A program made the translations under genes and the position numbers. A DNA stretch of 64,000 nucleotides from contig NC_064048.1 in assembly GCF_932526225.1 (NCBI RefSeq), forward strand, positions 583,340 to 647,339. The letters run 5' to 3'. Numbering within the stretch: position 1 is the first letter of the stretch; every line of letters begins with the position of its first letter. The stretch comes from Nematostella vectensis. Lineage: Eukaryota; Cnidaria; Anthozoa; Actiniaria; Edwardsiidae. Under the pieces are notes generated by a model, which did not search any database, was not told where the DNA came from, and saw only the letters and a program-made list of their open reading frames with translations. This document shows, one piece after another, positions 12,700 through 26,600 of the stretch.

Positions 12700-14255
12700 C
12701 TGTCACATTAGCAGACCAATCCGTAAGGGTTAAGGTTGGGCTTGTGCTTTGTTATGAAGGCCTCTCAAGCCAGAGATCACATCTGAGAATCGGATGCTAA
12801 GGGTGCGATGGGCACTTACCTCCTCCCCCTTTTTCTCGGGAAAATACTACGAAAAAAATCAGAATCGTACCCCTTACGGATCAGATTACGGTACATAGAA
12901 AACATAGATCATACATACAGACCCTGCTACAATGCTATGGTACTCGATACGCCAGGCACAGCTCGCTGAAGATGTAAAAAAAAATATCGGGGTCCTTCCC
13001 AGGCTCGCCACGCTCGCGTCTCTCGGAAATTAATGCGTTGATATAGTAGTGAAAAGATGTCATCATGATGCACAACACGCTGTGGTGGCCGTTTATTTTC
13101 TTGTTCTGCTCCGTTCAGTCACGCTCTGTGGCGCACATTTTATCAATGTGCGTACGACCTCTTTTGTGCTCAGATACAATCAAAGGAAGCATAATTTCTT
13201 GAATTTACGAAGTAATGCCCATTTTATTTTTCCTTTAATAAAATTGTTAGGTAAAAAAAAAGTTTTTTTTTGCCCCCGCCGTATCATTGCTACTGTTGTT
13301 TCACCGTAAGTGTCTTATTTAATTGTCCCGTCCGCCCCTAACCTGTTTCTAGGTTAGCGGGTACATTAATAATTCATGTTTCATGGATGGATTTTCTAAA
13401 AAAAGCTTTTCTGCAAATTGACCTCATTTGGAGCAGAAAATGCAAAATGGAGTATCCTAAAGGATAAGTCGGTCCTGTTTTTCCTCCTAACTCAGCCGAT
13501 TTGTCGTGTCTCATGGATACCATAACAGGTTACCGCACGGGAGTGGTGCACCTTTTGTTGCTGTTTCACGGTGAGTGATCACTTATTTCTGTTATGAAAA
13601 CAATGGAGTTTATTTGTAAACAAAGACGTGGTCTCGAGAAGCACGCGAAGGTCTATGGCAGAAAGGGGCCTGAAAAGGACGATTTATATTATTTGTTATT
13701 TGAAAATAGACAAAATGAAATAAAACTCCCTGAGATCATATTTTTTATTGAAAGTAAGTCAGTACGGCCACGCAAAAAACTCGGATTTCCGATAAGCAGT
13801 GCCTGCATGCTCGAATATACTCCAAATTAGGCATCTTTACTTTAGGGCAGCCTTTCCTAAGATATTTTCTAGTATTTGCTCACCAGGATACACCGGTAAT
13901 CGAAGTATTCGCCGCAATTGTGGTTGTGGTATTCCCCCACATCCCTCGTAAAGTTCAATGTCGATTCTGTTAAGCTCTTACACTCACATCCCACGTCGGA
14001 TATCTATCGTAGTAAAGGACTATAAAATGATCTCTGGATAGCAAGGCAGCTTTCAGTGTTGATGCGTTTAAATTTAAGCGTAGAAAAAAAAACGGAGAAA
14101 AATCGAGGCCCTTGGTCACCGGCAACTTTTTTCTTTGACCTCTCAAGAAGTCGATACAGCGCTGATAAGTAAAGCGCAAAGAAAATAAAGCCCAACACTT
14201 GGCATGCGAAAAGCTGGCGAGACGTTGGTCCAGCAATGCTGTCGCTGTTGTAACG
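12700..14255. other. No firm gene; possible upstream exon territory
   Basis: Two similar patches carry gttgtttcaccgtaagtg (near 13290) and gctgtttcacggtgagtg (near 13562), both donor-like. An ATG at 13068 starts MHNTLWWPFIFLFCSV, which resembles a signal peptide, but its downstream donors are in the wrong phase to join the 15226 exon. A 78-codon frame at 13594-13830 has no recognisable domain. Confidence 0.35.
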
Positions 14256-14925
14256 TTACGTTTACATGTTGGGAGGTGTTGTGACGTTACGTTTACATGT
14301 TGGGAGGTGTTGTGACGTTACGTTTACATGTTGGGAGGTGTTGTTACGTTTACATGTTGGGAGGTGTTGAGACGTTACGTTTACATGTTTGGAGGTGTTG
14401 TGACGTTACGTTCACATGTTGGGAGGTGTTGTGACGTTACGTTTACATGTTGGGAGGTGTTGTGACGTTACGTTCACATGTTGGGAGGTGTTGTGACGTT
14501 ACGTTTACATGTTGGGAGGTGTTGAGACGTTACGTTTACATGTTGGGAGGTGTTGTGACGTTACGTTTACATGTTGGGAGGTGTTGTTACGTTTACATGC
14601 TGGGAGGTGTTGTGACGTTACGTTTACATGTTGGGAGGTGTTGTGACGTTACGTTTACATGTTGGGAGGTGTTGTTACGTTAACATGTTGGGAGGTGTTG
14701 TGACGTTACGTTTACATGTTGGGAGGTGTTGAGACGTTACGTTTACATGTTGGGAGGTGTTGTGACGTTACGTTTACATGTTGGGAGGTGTTGTGACGTT
14801 ACGTTTACATGTTGGGAGGTGTTGTGACGTTACGTTTACATGTTGGGAGGTGTTGTGACGTTACGTTTACATGTTGGGAGGTGTTGTGACGTTACGTTTA
14901 CATGTCGGGAGGTGTTGTGACGCGT
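14256..14925. repeat. 31-bp minisatellite with TGACGT in most units
   Basis: About 21 units of gtgacgttacgtttacatg plus ttgggaggtgtt. A few units lack the gacgtt hexamer block or carry gagacg, gttcac or gctggg variants. It lies 300 bp upstream of the first exon I can place for the SUEL gene, so it is in that gene's promoter or first intron. The TGACGT core resembles a CREB/ATF half-site. Confidence 0.92.
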
Positions 14926-15055
14926 GTAGTTCGCAAACGGTGTCTTGTGTTCAACCGAGTGTAGCGGTGTTACAATGATGGCTGGATTTTTTTCCATCAA
15001 TGATACATGGAGTGGACACTACAACAACAATACACAAGCACCAGCAACATACGCA

Positions 15056-15118
15056 CGTCAGCATCAGCAATAATGGCATCAGCAATAATGGCATCAGCAA
15101 TAATGGCTGATGCTGACG
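15056..15118. repeat. Triplicated 15-mer inside a 13-bp inverted repeat
   Basis: Three copies of gcatcagcaataatg are flanked by cgtcagcatcagc (15056-15068) and its exact complement gctgatgctgacg (15106-15118). The array could therefore fold into a hairpin with a 37-base loop. It is about 110 bp upstream of a placed exon. Function is unknown. Confidence 0.75.
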
Positions 15119-15225
15119 CTGCGGACAGCGGATATTTTTCAGCTTGATATATACATGAATATATGCTGATAAATCAACATAAAAAACTAACAGTCACATT
15201 TTATGGGTCTATGTCTTGTGTACAG

Positions 15226-17823
15226 TAGTGAAGGCGATACCAGTAGCTGGTCCGTTTCCACCTGGCGTTGGATTATGGGTAAGTGAAAATAGCTAATAAG
15301 ACCTCATGTACCTCAAATCGGAGGGTGTCGTAAACCGAGGTGACCATGCGTATCAAGTAATGAGCAATTAAGTGTCAGCTAAAATGTTCTTGTATGGGCT
15401 ATCGAGAAAATTCAAACACGGGAGTCCAGTACTGTATACAAAGCACTAACCGTTATCTTTTCTCACACTTGGAACAGAGAAAAGTCATCGCGTGCGAGAA
15501 TCAGAAGGTCTACATCAAGTGCGCCAGTATCTATAACGTGATCGAGATAGGAGAGGCGACGTTCGGACGCGAGGCCGCTATGGTGTGCCTCCCTCCAGGG
15601 CGTGCCCCAGAGGCACCCTGCACCGAGCAGGCGGGACAAGTCAAGGCAAGGGTGGAAGACCTATGCACCAGGATGAACAGGTACAGAGCAAACGTCTCCT
15701 TTCATGGTGTTGATCTGGGAGTACAGGTGGTGGTGGTGAAAGGTGCGACTAAGGGGTGTTTGGGGGGGGGGGGGGGTGTAAATGGCGTTTATCAGTGATC
15801 AGGTCAAGGATGGAGGACCTATTTACCAGAATGACCAGGATAAGGGTTAATCTCGCAGTCTCCGGTAGTGATGAGCTGACGGTTTAAGCAGGGAAGGGTT
15901 AGATTGCGTTCTTGCGGATGTGTGGCCGGATCAAGAGGCCCGTTAAGGTTGTAGGGCTTTGCACCAAGTTGGACAGGTAAGGTAAAGTATAAAGCACCAA
16001 TATGTGTGCTAGTGTGCTGATGTCTTCTTCATAGTAGATTTATGCAAAACACTGTTTGATTCACTTGTTGTACCTCTTTCTCTTATGCTACCATGGGCTT
16101 TTTCTTTTTTTCCCGGTAGATGTGAGGTATCCGCTACCAACAGCATCCTCGCCAGGGCAGGAACAGTAGTGTGTCCCAAAGTGTCTAAGTACTTGCAAGT
16201 GCAATACAGGTATGTTGGTGTAAGACTGATTACTCCCTGAAAGGATTTTAAAGAAAACAACGAGAGTTGCTTTTTTATATATACGATATACGAAATTTCG
16301 ACAGGCTATGGCATATGAGCAGTGGATTTTAAGTTTGATGAAAGCTGAAATGATGATTAAACTAACAAAAACAGAATTAGAAAACGGCTTCTTTAAATAA
16401 CTTCCCCAGGGAACACGGAACTCATGTTAATGGGTTCTATTTAAGCTTCGACAATGTATGTATCTGTTACTGAGGAGAGCATTAACCGTGATTAAAGGTT
16501 GACTTGGTTTGACCCCGGTCATTACAACAAGTAACCTGGCCATCTTTAAAATTTCCCGCCTTTTTCAGATGCGTACCACGTGAGTCATTCACGGACGATG
16601 AGAACTCAATTACAGAGAACTCCGTCACTGAGTCTGTCAGCAGTATTTTTAAGAGCAGCAGCGCAGCATCTGCTTCCGCTTCCGCTAGCGTGTCCTCTTC
16701 CGGCTCGATTCTTTCCTATGGAAAAGTCTTGGAAATTCCTGGCCCTGCTATTTCCGGGGGACTAGTTACAAGCATGACAGGAAGTTCCGTTTCCGGGAAC
16801 CTAGGAAAAACTAATCTTGGCGGCGCGGGTGCTGGCACTTCCGGTTCTTCTACTTCCGGTAGTCAGATAACTGACACTACATTACTTCCGGCTGTGGTGC
16901 CTCTCACTTATGAGCCAATGGTAATCAGCGGCCCTGTTACGTCATCACAAGTTGTCTCGGAAACTTACCAGCCATCGACGACAAGTTCAGAGACGACAAC
17001 AACAACTCTCAAAGAAGTCAAGCCAGTGGAAACGCCCGGCTCAACCTCATCATCCACTTCACAGTCGGAAGTAAGCGCTTCAATTGGAACCGGAACTGGA
17101 AATGCTGCGAAACACGACTCGGTTATGCTGAATGACGAGCCTTTGAACGAAGGCCAGTTCCCGCAGGTTGTCACGGAAACAATGCCGTTGCTGAGGGAAG
17201 TAGTCGGTTCACAAAATACGAAGAAATCCATCGTATCTCGTGCCAGCGAAGGCGATAGGAAAGAGCGTGAGGGAGTAAGGCCTGGGAGCGATTTCCTAGA
17301 AGAACGGCGTGGTGACGTATATTTGCCTGAGAGGTCAAAATCCAAAAAATGGATTAATCTCCCCGACCAGAAAACTGGGAAAGACTTCTTAGAAAGGAGA
17401 GTGTTGCCTGCAAATTTTCTAAGAAAACTCACGAGATTCTCATATACACCCGAAATGAAAACAGAATCTATCATACGTCGAGAGACAATTCCCTTTCTAT
17501 ACAGAGCAACAGAAAACAACCCATCAGAGCGTCTGGGATATATGAGGAACGAAAATATTTCCCCTGGGGAGGGGTATTGGGACAAAAGAGAAAATGTAGA
17601 AAACATGGAAAGTGTCGGAATCAATACTGATTCAAGTAGTGGTGCTTCTGGTCGTAATGATGAGAATGATGATGATGATGATGACGATACTAATGATAAT
17701 GATGACGAATTGAACATTAAGAGAACCGGGTTGAATGAGCGCGCTGAGGCATATGGGAGATTGGTTGATGCCTTGGAAGGCGACGAGGATGATTCTCTGA
17801 ACAATGATGACGACTTGTTTTGA
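15226..17823 (+). CDS. SUEL-type lectin with long Ser/Thr-rich and acidic tail (5' end missing)
   Basis: Exons: 15226-15278, 15478-15680, 16120-16209 and 16569-17823 (TGA). Phases agree, giving about 532 residues after an unidentified first exon that should hold the start and signal peptide. Exons 2-4 build one galactose/rhamnose-binding (SUEL) domain: KVIACENQKVYIKC, IEIGEATFGREAA, conserved cysteines, then KYLQVQYRCVP. Such domains bind galactosyl or rhamnosyl sugars outside the cell. The last exon adds about 415 residues: Ser/Gly/Thr-rich low complexity, a basic middle with many RR/KK/KR pairs that could be processing sites, and a C-terminus with DDDDDDD and DEDDSLNNDDD. I see no membrane segment. 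The acidic tail suggests ion binding or an extracellular matrix or granule role, which is inference. A second SUEL gene lies 15 kb downstream on the same strand. Confidence 0.82.
15762..15776 (+). repeat. G15 homopolymer in intron
   Basis: Fifteen consecutive G residues 81 bases after the donor at 15681. A long G-run downstream of a 5' splice site can act as a splicing enhancer and can form a quadruplex. It is also a common sequencing-error site. Confidence 0.7.
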
Positions 17824-18122
17824 GGATAGTTCCATAGCCTGGAACATTCTAGAATATTCTTACTTAAGGTCCCTACTCAGCCACCATTGTTTTCATTAAG
17901 TATATGAAGACAAACCATGTAATGAGATCTAGAGATAGCCATAATGCATTATACTTCATTTACCAAACCCGATAGGGGACATCCACAAGCAGACGAAAAA
18001 GGAGATGAATACATTTTGTATTTTGCTATAATGACAAAGAAAAGGCCTTTTGTATATCCAATGAAACTATGATTATCCAAGCGCGCGAAATTGCAGCAAG
18101 TTCACAAGATTTGTTAAAAAAA

Positions 18123-21100
18123 CTCCCCTCCTTAAATGCCAATCACGCCGCCATATTACGCTACTCCCTCCCCCTTAAAGGCCAGTCACGCAGCCATATT
18201 ACACTACTCCCTCCTCCTTAAAGGCCAATCACGCAGCCATATTACACTACTCCCTCCCCCTTAAAGGCCAATCACGCCGCCATATTACACTACTCCCTCC
18301 TCCTTAAAGGCCAATCACGCAGCCATATTACACTACTCCCTCTCCCTTAAAGGCCAATCACGCCGCCATATTACACTACTCCCTCCTCCTGAAAGGCCAA
18401 TCACGCAGCCATATTACACTACTCCCTCCCCCTTAAAGGCCAATCACGCAGCCATATTACACTACTCCCTCCCCCTTAAAGGCCAATCACGCCGCCATAT
18501 TACACTACTCCCTCCCCCTTAAAGGCCAGTCACGCAGCCATATTACGCTACTGCCTCCCCCTTAAAGGCCAGTCACGCCGCCATATTACACTACTCCCTC
18601 CCCCTTGAAGGCCAGTCACGCAGCCACATTACGCTACTCCCTCCTCCTTAAAGGCCAATTACGCAGCCATATTACGCTACTGCCTCCTCCTTAAAGGCCA
18701 GTCACGCAGCCATATTACACTACTCCCATCCCATTAAAGGCCAATCACGCAGCCATATTACACTACTCCCTCCCCCTTAAAGGACAATCACGCAGCCATA
18801 TTACACTACTCCCTCCCCCTTAAAGGCCAATCACGCCGCCATATTACACTACTCCTTCCCCCTTAAAGGCCAATCACGCCGCCATATTACACTACTCCCT
18901 CCCCCTTAAAGGCCAATCACGCCGCCATATTACACTACTCCTTCCCCCTTAAAGGCCAATCACGCCGCCATATTACACTACTCCCTCCTCCTTAAAGGCC
19001 AATCACGCAGCCATATTACACTACTCCCTCCCCCTTAAAGGCCAGTCACGCCGCCATATTACACTACTCCCTCCTCCTTAAAGGCCAGTCACCCAACCAT
19101 ATTACACTACTCCCTCCCCCTTAAAGGCCAGTCACCCAACCATATTACACTACTCCCTCCCCCTTAAAGGACAATCACGCAGCCATATTACACTACTCCC
19201 TCCTCCTTAAAGGCCAATCACGCCGCCATATTACACTACTCCTTCCCCCTTAAAGGCCAATCACGCCGCCATATTACACTACTCCCTCCCCCTTAAAGGC
19301 CAATCACGCCGCCATATTACACTACTCCTTCCCCCTTAAAGGCCAATCACGCCGCCATATTACACTACTCCCTCCCCCTTAAAGGCCAATCACGCAGCCA
19401 TATTACACAACTCCCTCCTCCTTAAAGGCCAATCACGCCGCCATATTACACTACTCCCTCCTCCTTAAAGGCCAGTAACGCCGCCATATTACACTACTCC
19501 CTCCTCCTTAAAGGCCAGTCACCCAACCATATTACACTACTCCCTCCCCCTTAAAGGCCAGTCACCCAACCATATTACACTACTCCCTCCCCCTTAAAGG
19601 ACAATCACGCAGCCATATTACACTACTCCCTCCTCCTTAAAGGCCAATCACGCCGCCATATTACACTACTCCTTCCCCCTTAAAGGCCAATCACGCCGCC
19701 ATATTACACTACTCCCTCCCCCTTAAAGGCCAATCACGCCGCCATATTACACTACTCCTTCCCCCTTAAAGGCCAATCACGCCGCCATATTACACTACTC
19801 CCTCCTCCTTAAAGGCCAATCACGCAGCCATATTACACTACTCCCTCCCCCTTAAAGGCCAGTCACCCAACCATATAACACTACTCCCTCCCCCTTAAAG
19901 GCCAGTCACCCAACCATATTACACTACTCCCTCCTCCTTAAAGGCCAGTCACGCAGCCACATTACACTACTCCCTCCCCCTTAAAGGCCAGTCACGCAGC
20001 CATATTACGCTACTGCCTCCCCCTTAAAGGCCAGTCACGCCGCCATATTACACTACTCCCTCCCCCTTGAAGGCCAGTCACGCAGCCACATTACGCTACT
20101 CCCTCCTCCTTAAAGGCCAATTACGCAGCCATATTACGCTACTGCCTCCTCCTTAAAGGCCAGTCACGCAGCCATATTACACTACTCCCATCCCATTAAA
20201 GGCCAATCACGCAGCCATATTACGCTACTGCCTCCCCATTAAAGGCCAGTCACCCAACCATATAACACTACTCCCTCCCCCTTAAAGGCCAGTCACCCAA
20301 CCATATTACACTACTCCCTCCTCCTTAAAGGCCAGTCACGCAGCCACATTACACTACTCCCTCCCCTTAAAGGCCAGTCACGCAGCCATATTACGCTACT
20401 GCCTCCCCCTTAAAGGCCAGTCACGCCGCCATATTACACTACTCCCTCCCCCTTGAAGGCCAGTCACGCAGCCACATTACGCTACTCCCTCCTCCTTAAA
20501 GGCCAATTACGCAGCCATATTACGCTACTGCCTCCTCCTTAAAGGCCAGTCACGCAGCCATATTACACTACTCCCATCCCATTAAATGCCAATCACGCAG
20601 CCATATTACGCTACTGCCTCCCCATTAAAGGCCAATCACGCAGCCATATTACGCTACTGCCTCCTCCTTAAAGGCCAGTCACGCAGCCACATTACACTAC
20701 TCCCTCCTCCTTAAAGGCCAATCACGCAGCCACATTACACTACTCCCTCTCCCTTAAAGGCCAATCACGCAGCCATATTACACTACTCCCTCCCCCTTAA
20801 AGGCCAATCACGCCGCCATATTACACTACTCCCTCCCCCTTAAAGGCCAATCACGCCGCCATATTACACTACTCCCTCCTCCTTAAAGGCCAGTCACGCA
20901 GCCACATTACACAATTCCCTCCTCCTTAAAGGCCAATCACGCAGCCATATTACACTACTCCCTCCCCCTTAAAGGCCAATCACGCAGCCATATTACGCTA
21001 CTCCCTCCTCCTTAAAGGCCAATCACGCAGCCATATTACACTACTCCCTTCCCCTTAAAGGCCAGTCACGCCGCCATATTACCCTACTCCCTCTTCCTTA

Positions 21101-23523
21101 AAGGCCAATCACGCAGCCATATTACACTACTCCCTCTCCCTTAAAGGCCAATCACGCCGCCATATTACACTACTCCCTCCCCCTTAAAGGCCAATCACGC
21201 CGCCATATTACACTACTCCCTCCTCCTTAAAAGCCAGTCACGCCGCCATATTACACTACTCCCTCCCCCTTAAAGGCCAGTCACGCCGCCATATTACACT
21301 ACTCCCTCCTCCTTAAAGGCCAATCACGCAGCCATATTACACTACTCCCTCCCCCTTAAAGGCCAATCACGCCGCCATATTACACTACTCCCTCCTCCTT
21401 AAAGGCCAATCACGCAGCCATATTACACTACTCCCTCCCCCTTAAAGGCCAATCACGCCGCCATATTACACTACTCCCTCCTCCTTAAAGGCCAGTCACG
21501 CCGCCATATTACACTACTCCCTCCCCCTTAAAGGCCAGTCACGCCGCCATATTACACTACTCCCTCCTCCTTAAAGGCCAATCACGCAGCCATATTACAC
21601 TACTCCCTCTCCCTTAAAGGCCAATCACGCCGCCATATTACACTACTCCCTCCTCCTTAAAGGCCAATCACGCAGCCATATTACACTACTCCCTCCCCCT
21701 TAAAGGCCAATCACGCAGCCATATTACACTACTCCGTCCTCCTTAAAGGCCAATCACGCAGCCATATTACGCTACTGCCTCCCCATTAAAGGCCAATCAC
21801 GCAGCCATATTACGCTACTGCCTCCTCCTTAAAGGCCAGTCACGCAGCCACATTACACTACTCCCTCCTCCTTAAAGGCCAATCACGCAGCCATATTACA
21901 CTACTCCCTCCCCCTTAAAGGCCAATCACGCCGCCATATTACACTACTCCCTCCCCCTTAAAGGCCAATCACGCCGCCATATTACACTACTCCCTCCTCC
22001 TTAAAGGCCAGTCACGCAGCCACATTACACAATTCCCTCCTCCTTAAAGGCCAATCACGCAGCCATATTACACTACTCCCTCCCCCTTAAAGGCCAATCA
22101 CGCAGCCATATTACGCTACTCCCTCCTCCTTAAAGGCCAATCACGCAGCCATATTACACTACTCCCTTCCCCTTAAAGGCCAGTCACGCCGCCATATTAC
22201 CCTACTCCCTCTTCCTTAAAGGCCAATCACGCAGCCATATTACGCTACTCCCTCCTCCTTAAAGGCCAGTCACGCCGCCATATTACACTACTCCCTCCCC
22301 CTTAAAGGCCAGTCACGCCGCCATATTACACTACTCCCTCCTCCTTAAAGGCCAATCACGCAGCCATATTACACTACTCCCTCCCCCTTAAAGGCCAATC
22401 ACGCCGCCATATTACACTACTCCCTCCCCCTTAAAGGCCAATCACGCAGCCATATTACACTACTGCCTCCTCCTTAAAGGCCAGTCACGCCGCCATATTA
22501 CACTACTCCCTCCCCCTTAAAGGCCAGTCACGCCGCCATATTACACTACTCCCTCCTCCTTAAAGGCCAATCACGCAGCCATATTACACTACTCCCTCCC
22601 CCTTAAAGGCCAATCACGCCGCCATATTACACTACTCCCTCCCCCTTAAAGGCCAATCACGCCGCCATATTACACTACTCCCTCCTCCTTAAAGGCCAGT
22701 CACGCCGCCATATTACACTACTCCCTCCCCCTTAAAGGCCAGTCACGCCGCCATATTACACTACTCCCTCCTCCTTAAAGGCCAATCACGCAGCCATATT
22801 ACACTACTCCCTCTCCCTTAAAGGCCAATCACGCCGCCATATTACACTACTCCCTCCTCCTTAAAGGCCAATCACGCAGCCATATTACAGTACTCCTTCC
22901 CCCTTAAAGTCCAATCACGCAGCCATATTACACTACTCCGTCCTCCTTAAAGGCCAGTCACGCAGCCATATTACACTACTCCCTCCCCCTTAAAGGCCAG
23001 TCACCCAACCATATTACACTACTCCCTCCCCCTTAAAGGCCAGTCACGCAGCCATATTACACTACTCCCTCCCCCTTAAAGGCCAATCACGCCGCCATAT
23101 TACACTACTCCCTCCTCCTTAAAGGCCAATCACGCAGCCATATTACACTACTCCCTCTCCCTTAAAGGCCAATCACGCAGCCATATTACACTACTCCCTC
23201 CCCCTTAAAGGCCAATCACGCCGCCATATTACACTACTCCCTCCCCCTTAAAGGCCAATCACGCCGCCATATTACACTACTCCCTCCTCCTTAAAGGCCA
23301 GTCACGCAGCCACATTACGCTACTCCCTCCTCCTTAAAGGCCAATCACGCAGCCACATTACACTACTCCCTCCCCCTTAAAGGCCAGTCACGCCGCCATA
23401 TTACGCTACTTCCTCCTCCTTAAAGGCCAATCACGCAGCCATATTACACTACTCCCTCCCCCTTAAAGGCCAGTCACGCAGCCATATTACACTACTCCCT
23501 CCCCCGTAAAGGCCAGTCACGCA
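18123..23523. repeat. 43-bp minisatellite, left part
   Basis: About 125 units of ccttaaaggccaatcacg, then ccgccatattacactactccctcc. Main variants are caatcacg/cagtcacg, cgccgcc/cgcagcc/cccaacc, and cctcccc/cctcctcc. Blocks recur: the cacccaaccat blocks near 19087-19210 and 19515-19640 are about 430 bp (10 units) apart, and a block with ccccttgaaggcc recurs near 18600, 20060 and 20450. It starts 300 bp after the SUEL gene stop. The CR1-like element at 23524-28649 interrupts it and it resumes on the other side. Confidence 0.97.
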
Positions 23524-23644
23524 ATCAATCAATCAATCAATCAATCAATATATTTTATTTGGTACCCTTATACATGATTATATATCAGGTGTTTTTCCAA
23601 ATAGTTAAGATAAAAAGGAGGTTGTCATTATCCGTGGTGTGCAT

Positions 23645-26600
23645 TTATTCTTTTAGGCATTCAAATCTTTTTCTTGTGCAGTCAAAAATATATTTTGCAG
23701 TTTCCCTGTTAATGATCTCGTTTCTTTGATCCATGGTAATAATAAAAAGGAAAGCTCTTTCAGATGTCATTGCATTTAAGTTGATATTAGTTTTGTCTTT
23801 GATAACACTATAGTATGCCTTTCTAATCGCGTTGTATGTAGGGCATTTTACAAGAAAGTGTTCTTCGTTTTCTATTCCATTTTTGCAAATCGTGCACCTC
23901 CTCTCATTTGGGGGCACATATGGTTTGGCATGTCTACCTGTTTCGATGGCCAAATTATGATTGCTTAGTCTTAATTTTGTGACGGCAATTCTGTGTTGTA
24001 CATTATTAATTTGGGTAAGATATTTTTCAAGTTCGTAGACCACCTTGAAGGTCCTGAAAGTTCGCAATTTATTCTTTTGGCGTGGGTCTCTTCTACTATC
24101 ATTGTGAATCTCACTTAGCCACACCTGTCGCTCGATATCTTCAAAGCGCATCTTTATTAAATTTATAGACGTGTTTGGGGCATCAAGCCATATATAGCCC
24201 AAGCCTGCTCGATCTAAAATGTTTTTCAGTTTGTGCACCCAAGTTACCTTGCTGTTATTTTCTAAAGAATCTAGGAAAGCCAACACAGCAAGTTTACTGT
24301 GGTCAGAATTTATCATTTTTTGCCAATATTTTATTGCTCTACATTTGGCTTTTAAACGCATTGGAAATCTACCGACCTCGGATCTACATGCATTTGAACT
24401 GCAGTACCTGTTGACGCCTAGCAGCCAACGTATAAACCTTGTGTGTACAGATTCTATGGGGTCTTTTTCTAGTTTGTCATTGCAGTCTGTTCCCCACACC
24501 TCGCTACTATATAATAGAATTGGGGTTACAAGGGTATCAAAGAGCCTAAGTGTTAGAGTTATTTTGTCTCTAAAGTGGTTTCCCATTTCTTTTCGAAGCT
24601 TATACAAAGCTTTTAGTCCGACCTTCTTTATTTCTTGCTTTGCTAGGCTGAAGTTCCCAAAGGTGCTAAAATGCACCCCAAGGTATTTATATGACTTGAC
24701 AATGTCAACTTTACTGTTTCTGTATTTAAAGAGATAGTTGTTCATTGTTTTCCCAGAGTTATTAAATATCATTATCTTAGTTTTTTCTAGATTAACAGTG
24801 AGTTTTGCTTCATCACAAAATTCGCTTAGTTTGTCTAAATATTTTTGTAGCCCCGTGGCAGTCTTCGATACGATTACCAAATCGTCGGCATAAAGTAAAC
24901 AACTAATAGGTCGTGAATTGAGTTCGACATCGTTGCAATTTCTTACTGTATTTAGTTCCTCGGACAAGCTGCTGAGATAAAAATTAAATAGTGTCGGGGA
25001 AATCATACATCCCTGTTTCACTCCGTTGTAACACCTAAAGGCTGGCGTTAACAGATTTCTAATTTTGACTGAGGACTTATCATTTGTGTAAATTGATTTC
25101 AAAACTTCAAGAAATCGCCCTGTTACGCCTGAACGCTCTAGCTTATCAAAAAGTTTGTGTCTTGGTACTCTGTCGAAAGCTTTACTGAAATCAACATAAC
25201 ACGTAAATAGGAAGTTTTGTTTCTTTTTTGGCTTTGCTTTAACGTATTTGTCAATCAAAGATTTTAGGATGAAAATACTATCCACTGTTCCATGCTCTTT
25301 TCTGAATCCTCCCTGCTCAGGTTTGATTATTTTTCTTTCGACAAGGTAATTGTACAATCTGTTGTTCATTATGGATGTGAAAACTTTTCCTAGTGACGAG
25401 AACAAGGTAATACCTCGAAAATTTTCCGGTTTACTAGGATCTCCTTTTTTAAGGATCGGTACTATCAGACCATAACTCCAGCTAGATGGGTATTCCCCAC
25501 TATTCAAAATTTTATTAAACAAAATTTGTAATGGCTTTTTCAGAGTTTCTTCGCCGCACTTTAATACTTCGTTTAAAATATTATCAGCGCCGGGTGCTTT
25601 ACCCGTTTTTAGACTTTTTATGGCGTTAGTTATTTCGAGTTCCGTGAATTCGTGATCCAATGGCCCTTGCCTATTGTTTATTCGCGTTTTTTCTACTTCT
25701 TCCATTGTATTTTGTGATTCTATTGTCGCATTTAATTGTTCGAAGTGCTGATGAAAAACAGCAGCTTCTTCGGGTCTAATTTGATGTGATTGTTTATGTG
25801 TATTGCTGTTGAAAATCCTATTTATTTGTTTCCAAGTGTTTTTAGAGTTTCTGAAATCGATACTGTTTACTATATTATTATAATGCGTATACTTTACGTA
25901 TAGCTTTAACTCGCTACTGATCTCGTTATTCCAGCGCAATCTTTTGAGCTCACTTAGTTGTACGTTTTCTGAATTATCCTTTTGTTTAAATGTAAATTTC
26001 AGGTTTAGACTGCATGAAAGCGAACAGTGATCAGTCAGGTGTGGCTCAAGCGGATTCACAATGAAATAATCAACAATGTCTAAACTTTCATTATTTACAA
26101 TTATGTAATCAACAACGCTGCTTCCGTTGTATCGAAAGCAGGTTTTCTTACCTTCAAGGTCACCTACTACTCTGCCGTTCAAAATTCGTATATTGAGTGC
26201 AGTGCACGTTTCTATTAAATTTCTTCCTCGACTGTCAATCACCTTAGAGTCTTGTGAATTTCTATTATTTGGAATATCAATTTGGTAATCTTTTGGTAGA
26301 CCCATAAATTCGTCATTTTGTTCATCATCCAGAGCAAATTCTTGCAAAATACCCGTTCTTGCATTAAAGTCCCCTTGGATAATGACATCCCCCTTTAGAG
26401 AGAGCCTTAATATTTCAAATTCAAGTTCTTCTAGAATGTCTTCTTCATAATTATTACATCGCCCGTTTGCTGGGCTTAGATACACAGTTCCTAAATAAAT
26501 GTCTTTTTGTAAGTTGAAAATATTTTTACACAATTTAACCCATAGGACATTTTCATTATCTGTTGGTATATATTTAACTCCACTGGAAATATTTTCTCTG

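Noticed and set aside
13049-13309. Possible signal-peptide exon for the SUEL/acidic-tail gene (ATG at 13068, MHNTLWWPFIFLFCSV)
   Set aside because: Available donors after it give phase 0 or 2, while the exon at 15226 needs phase 1. Kept only as a lead.
16965-17804. 279-codon minus-strand frame
   Set aside because: It is the antisense shadow of the low-complexity Ser/Asp-rich last exon of the SUEL gene.
18123-23523. CRISPR-like appearance of the 43-bp repeats
   Set aside because: Repeats are directly adjacent with no unique spacers, and the window is eukaryotic.
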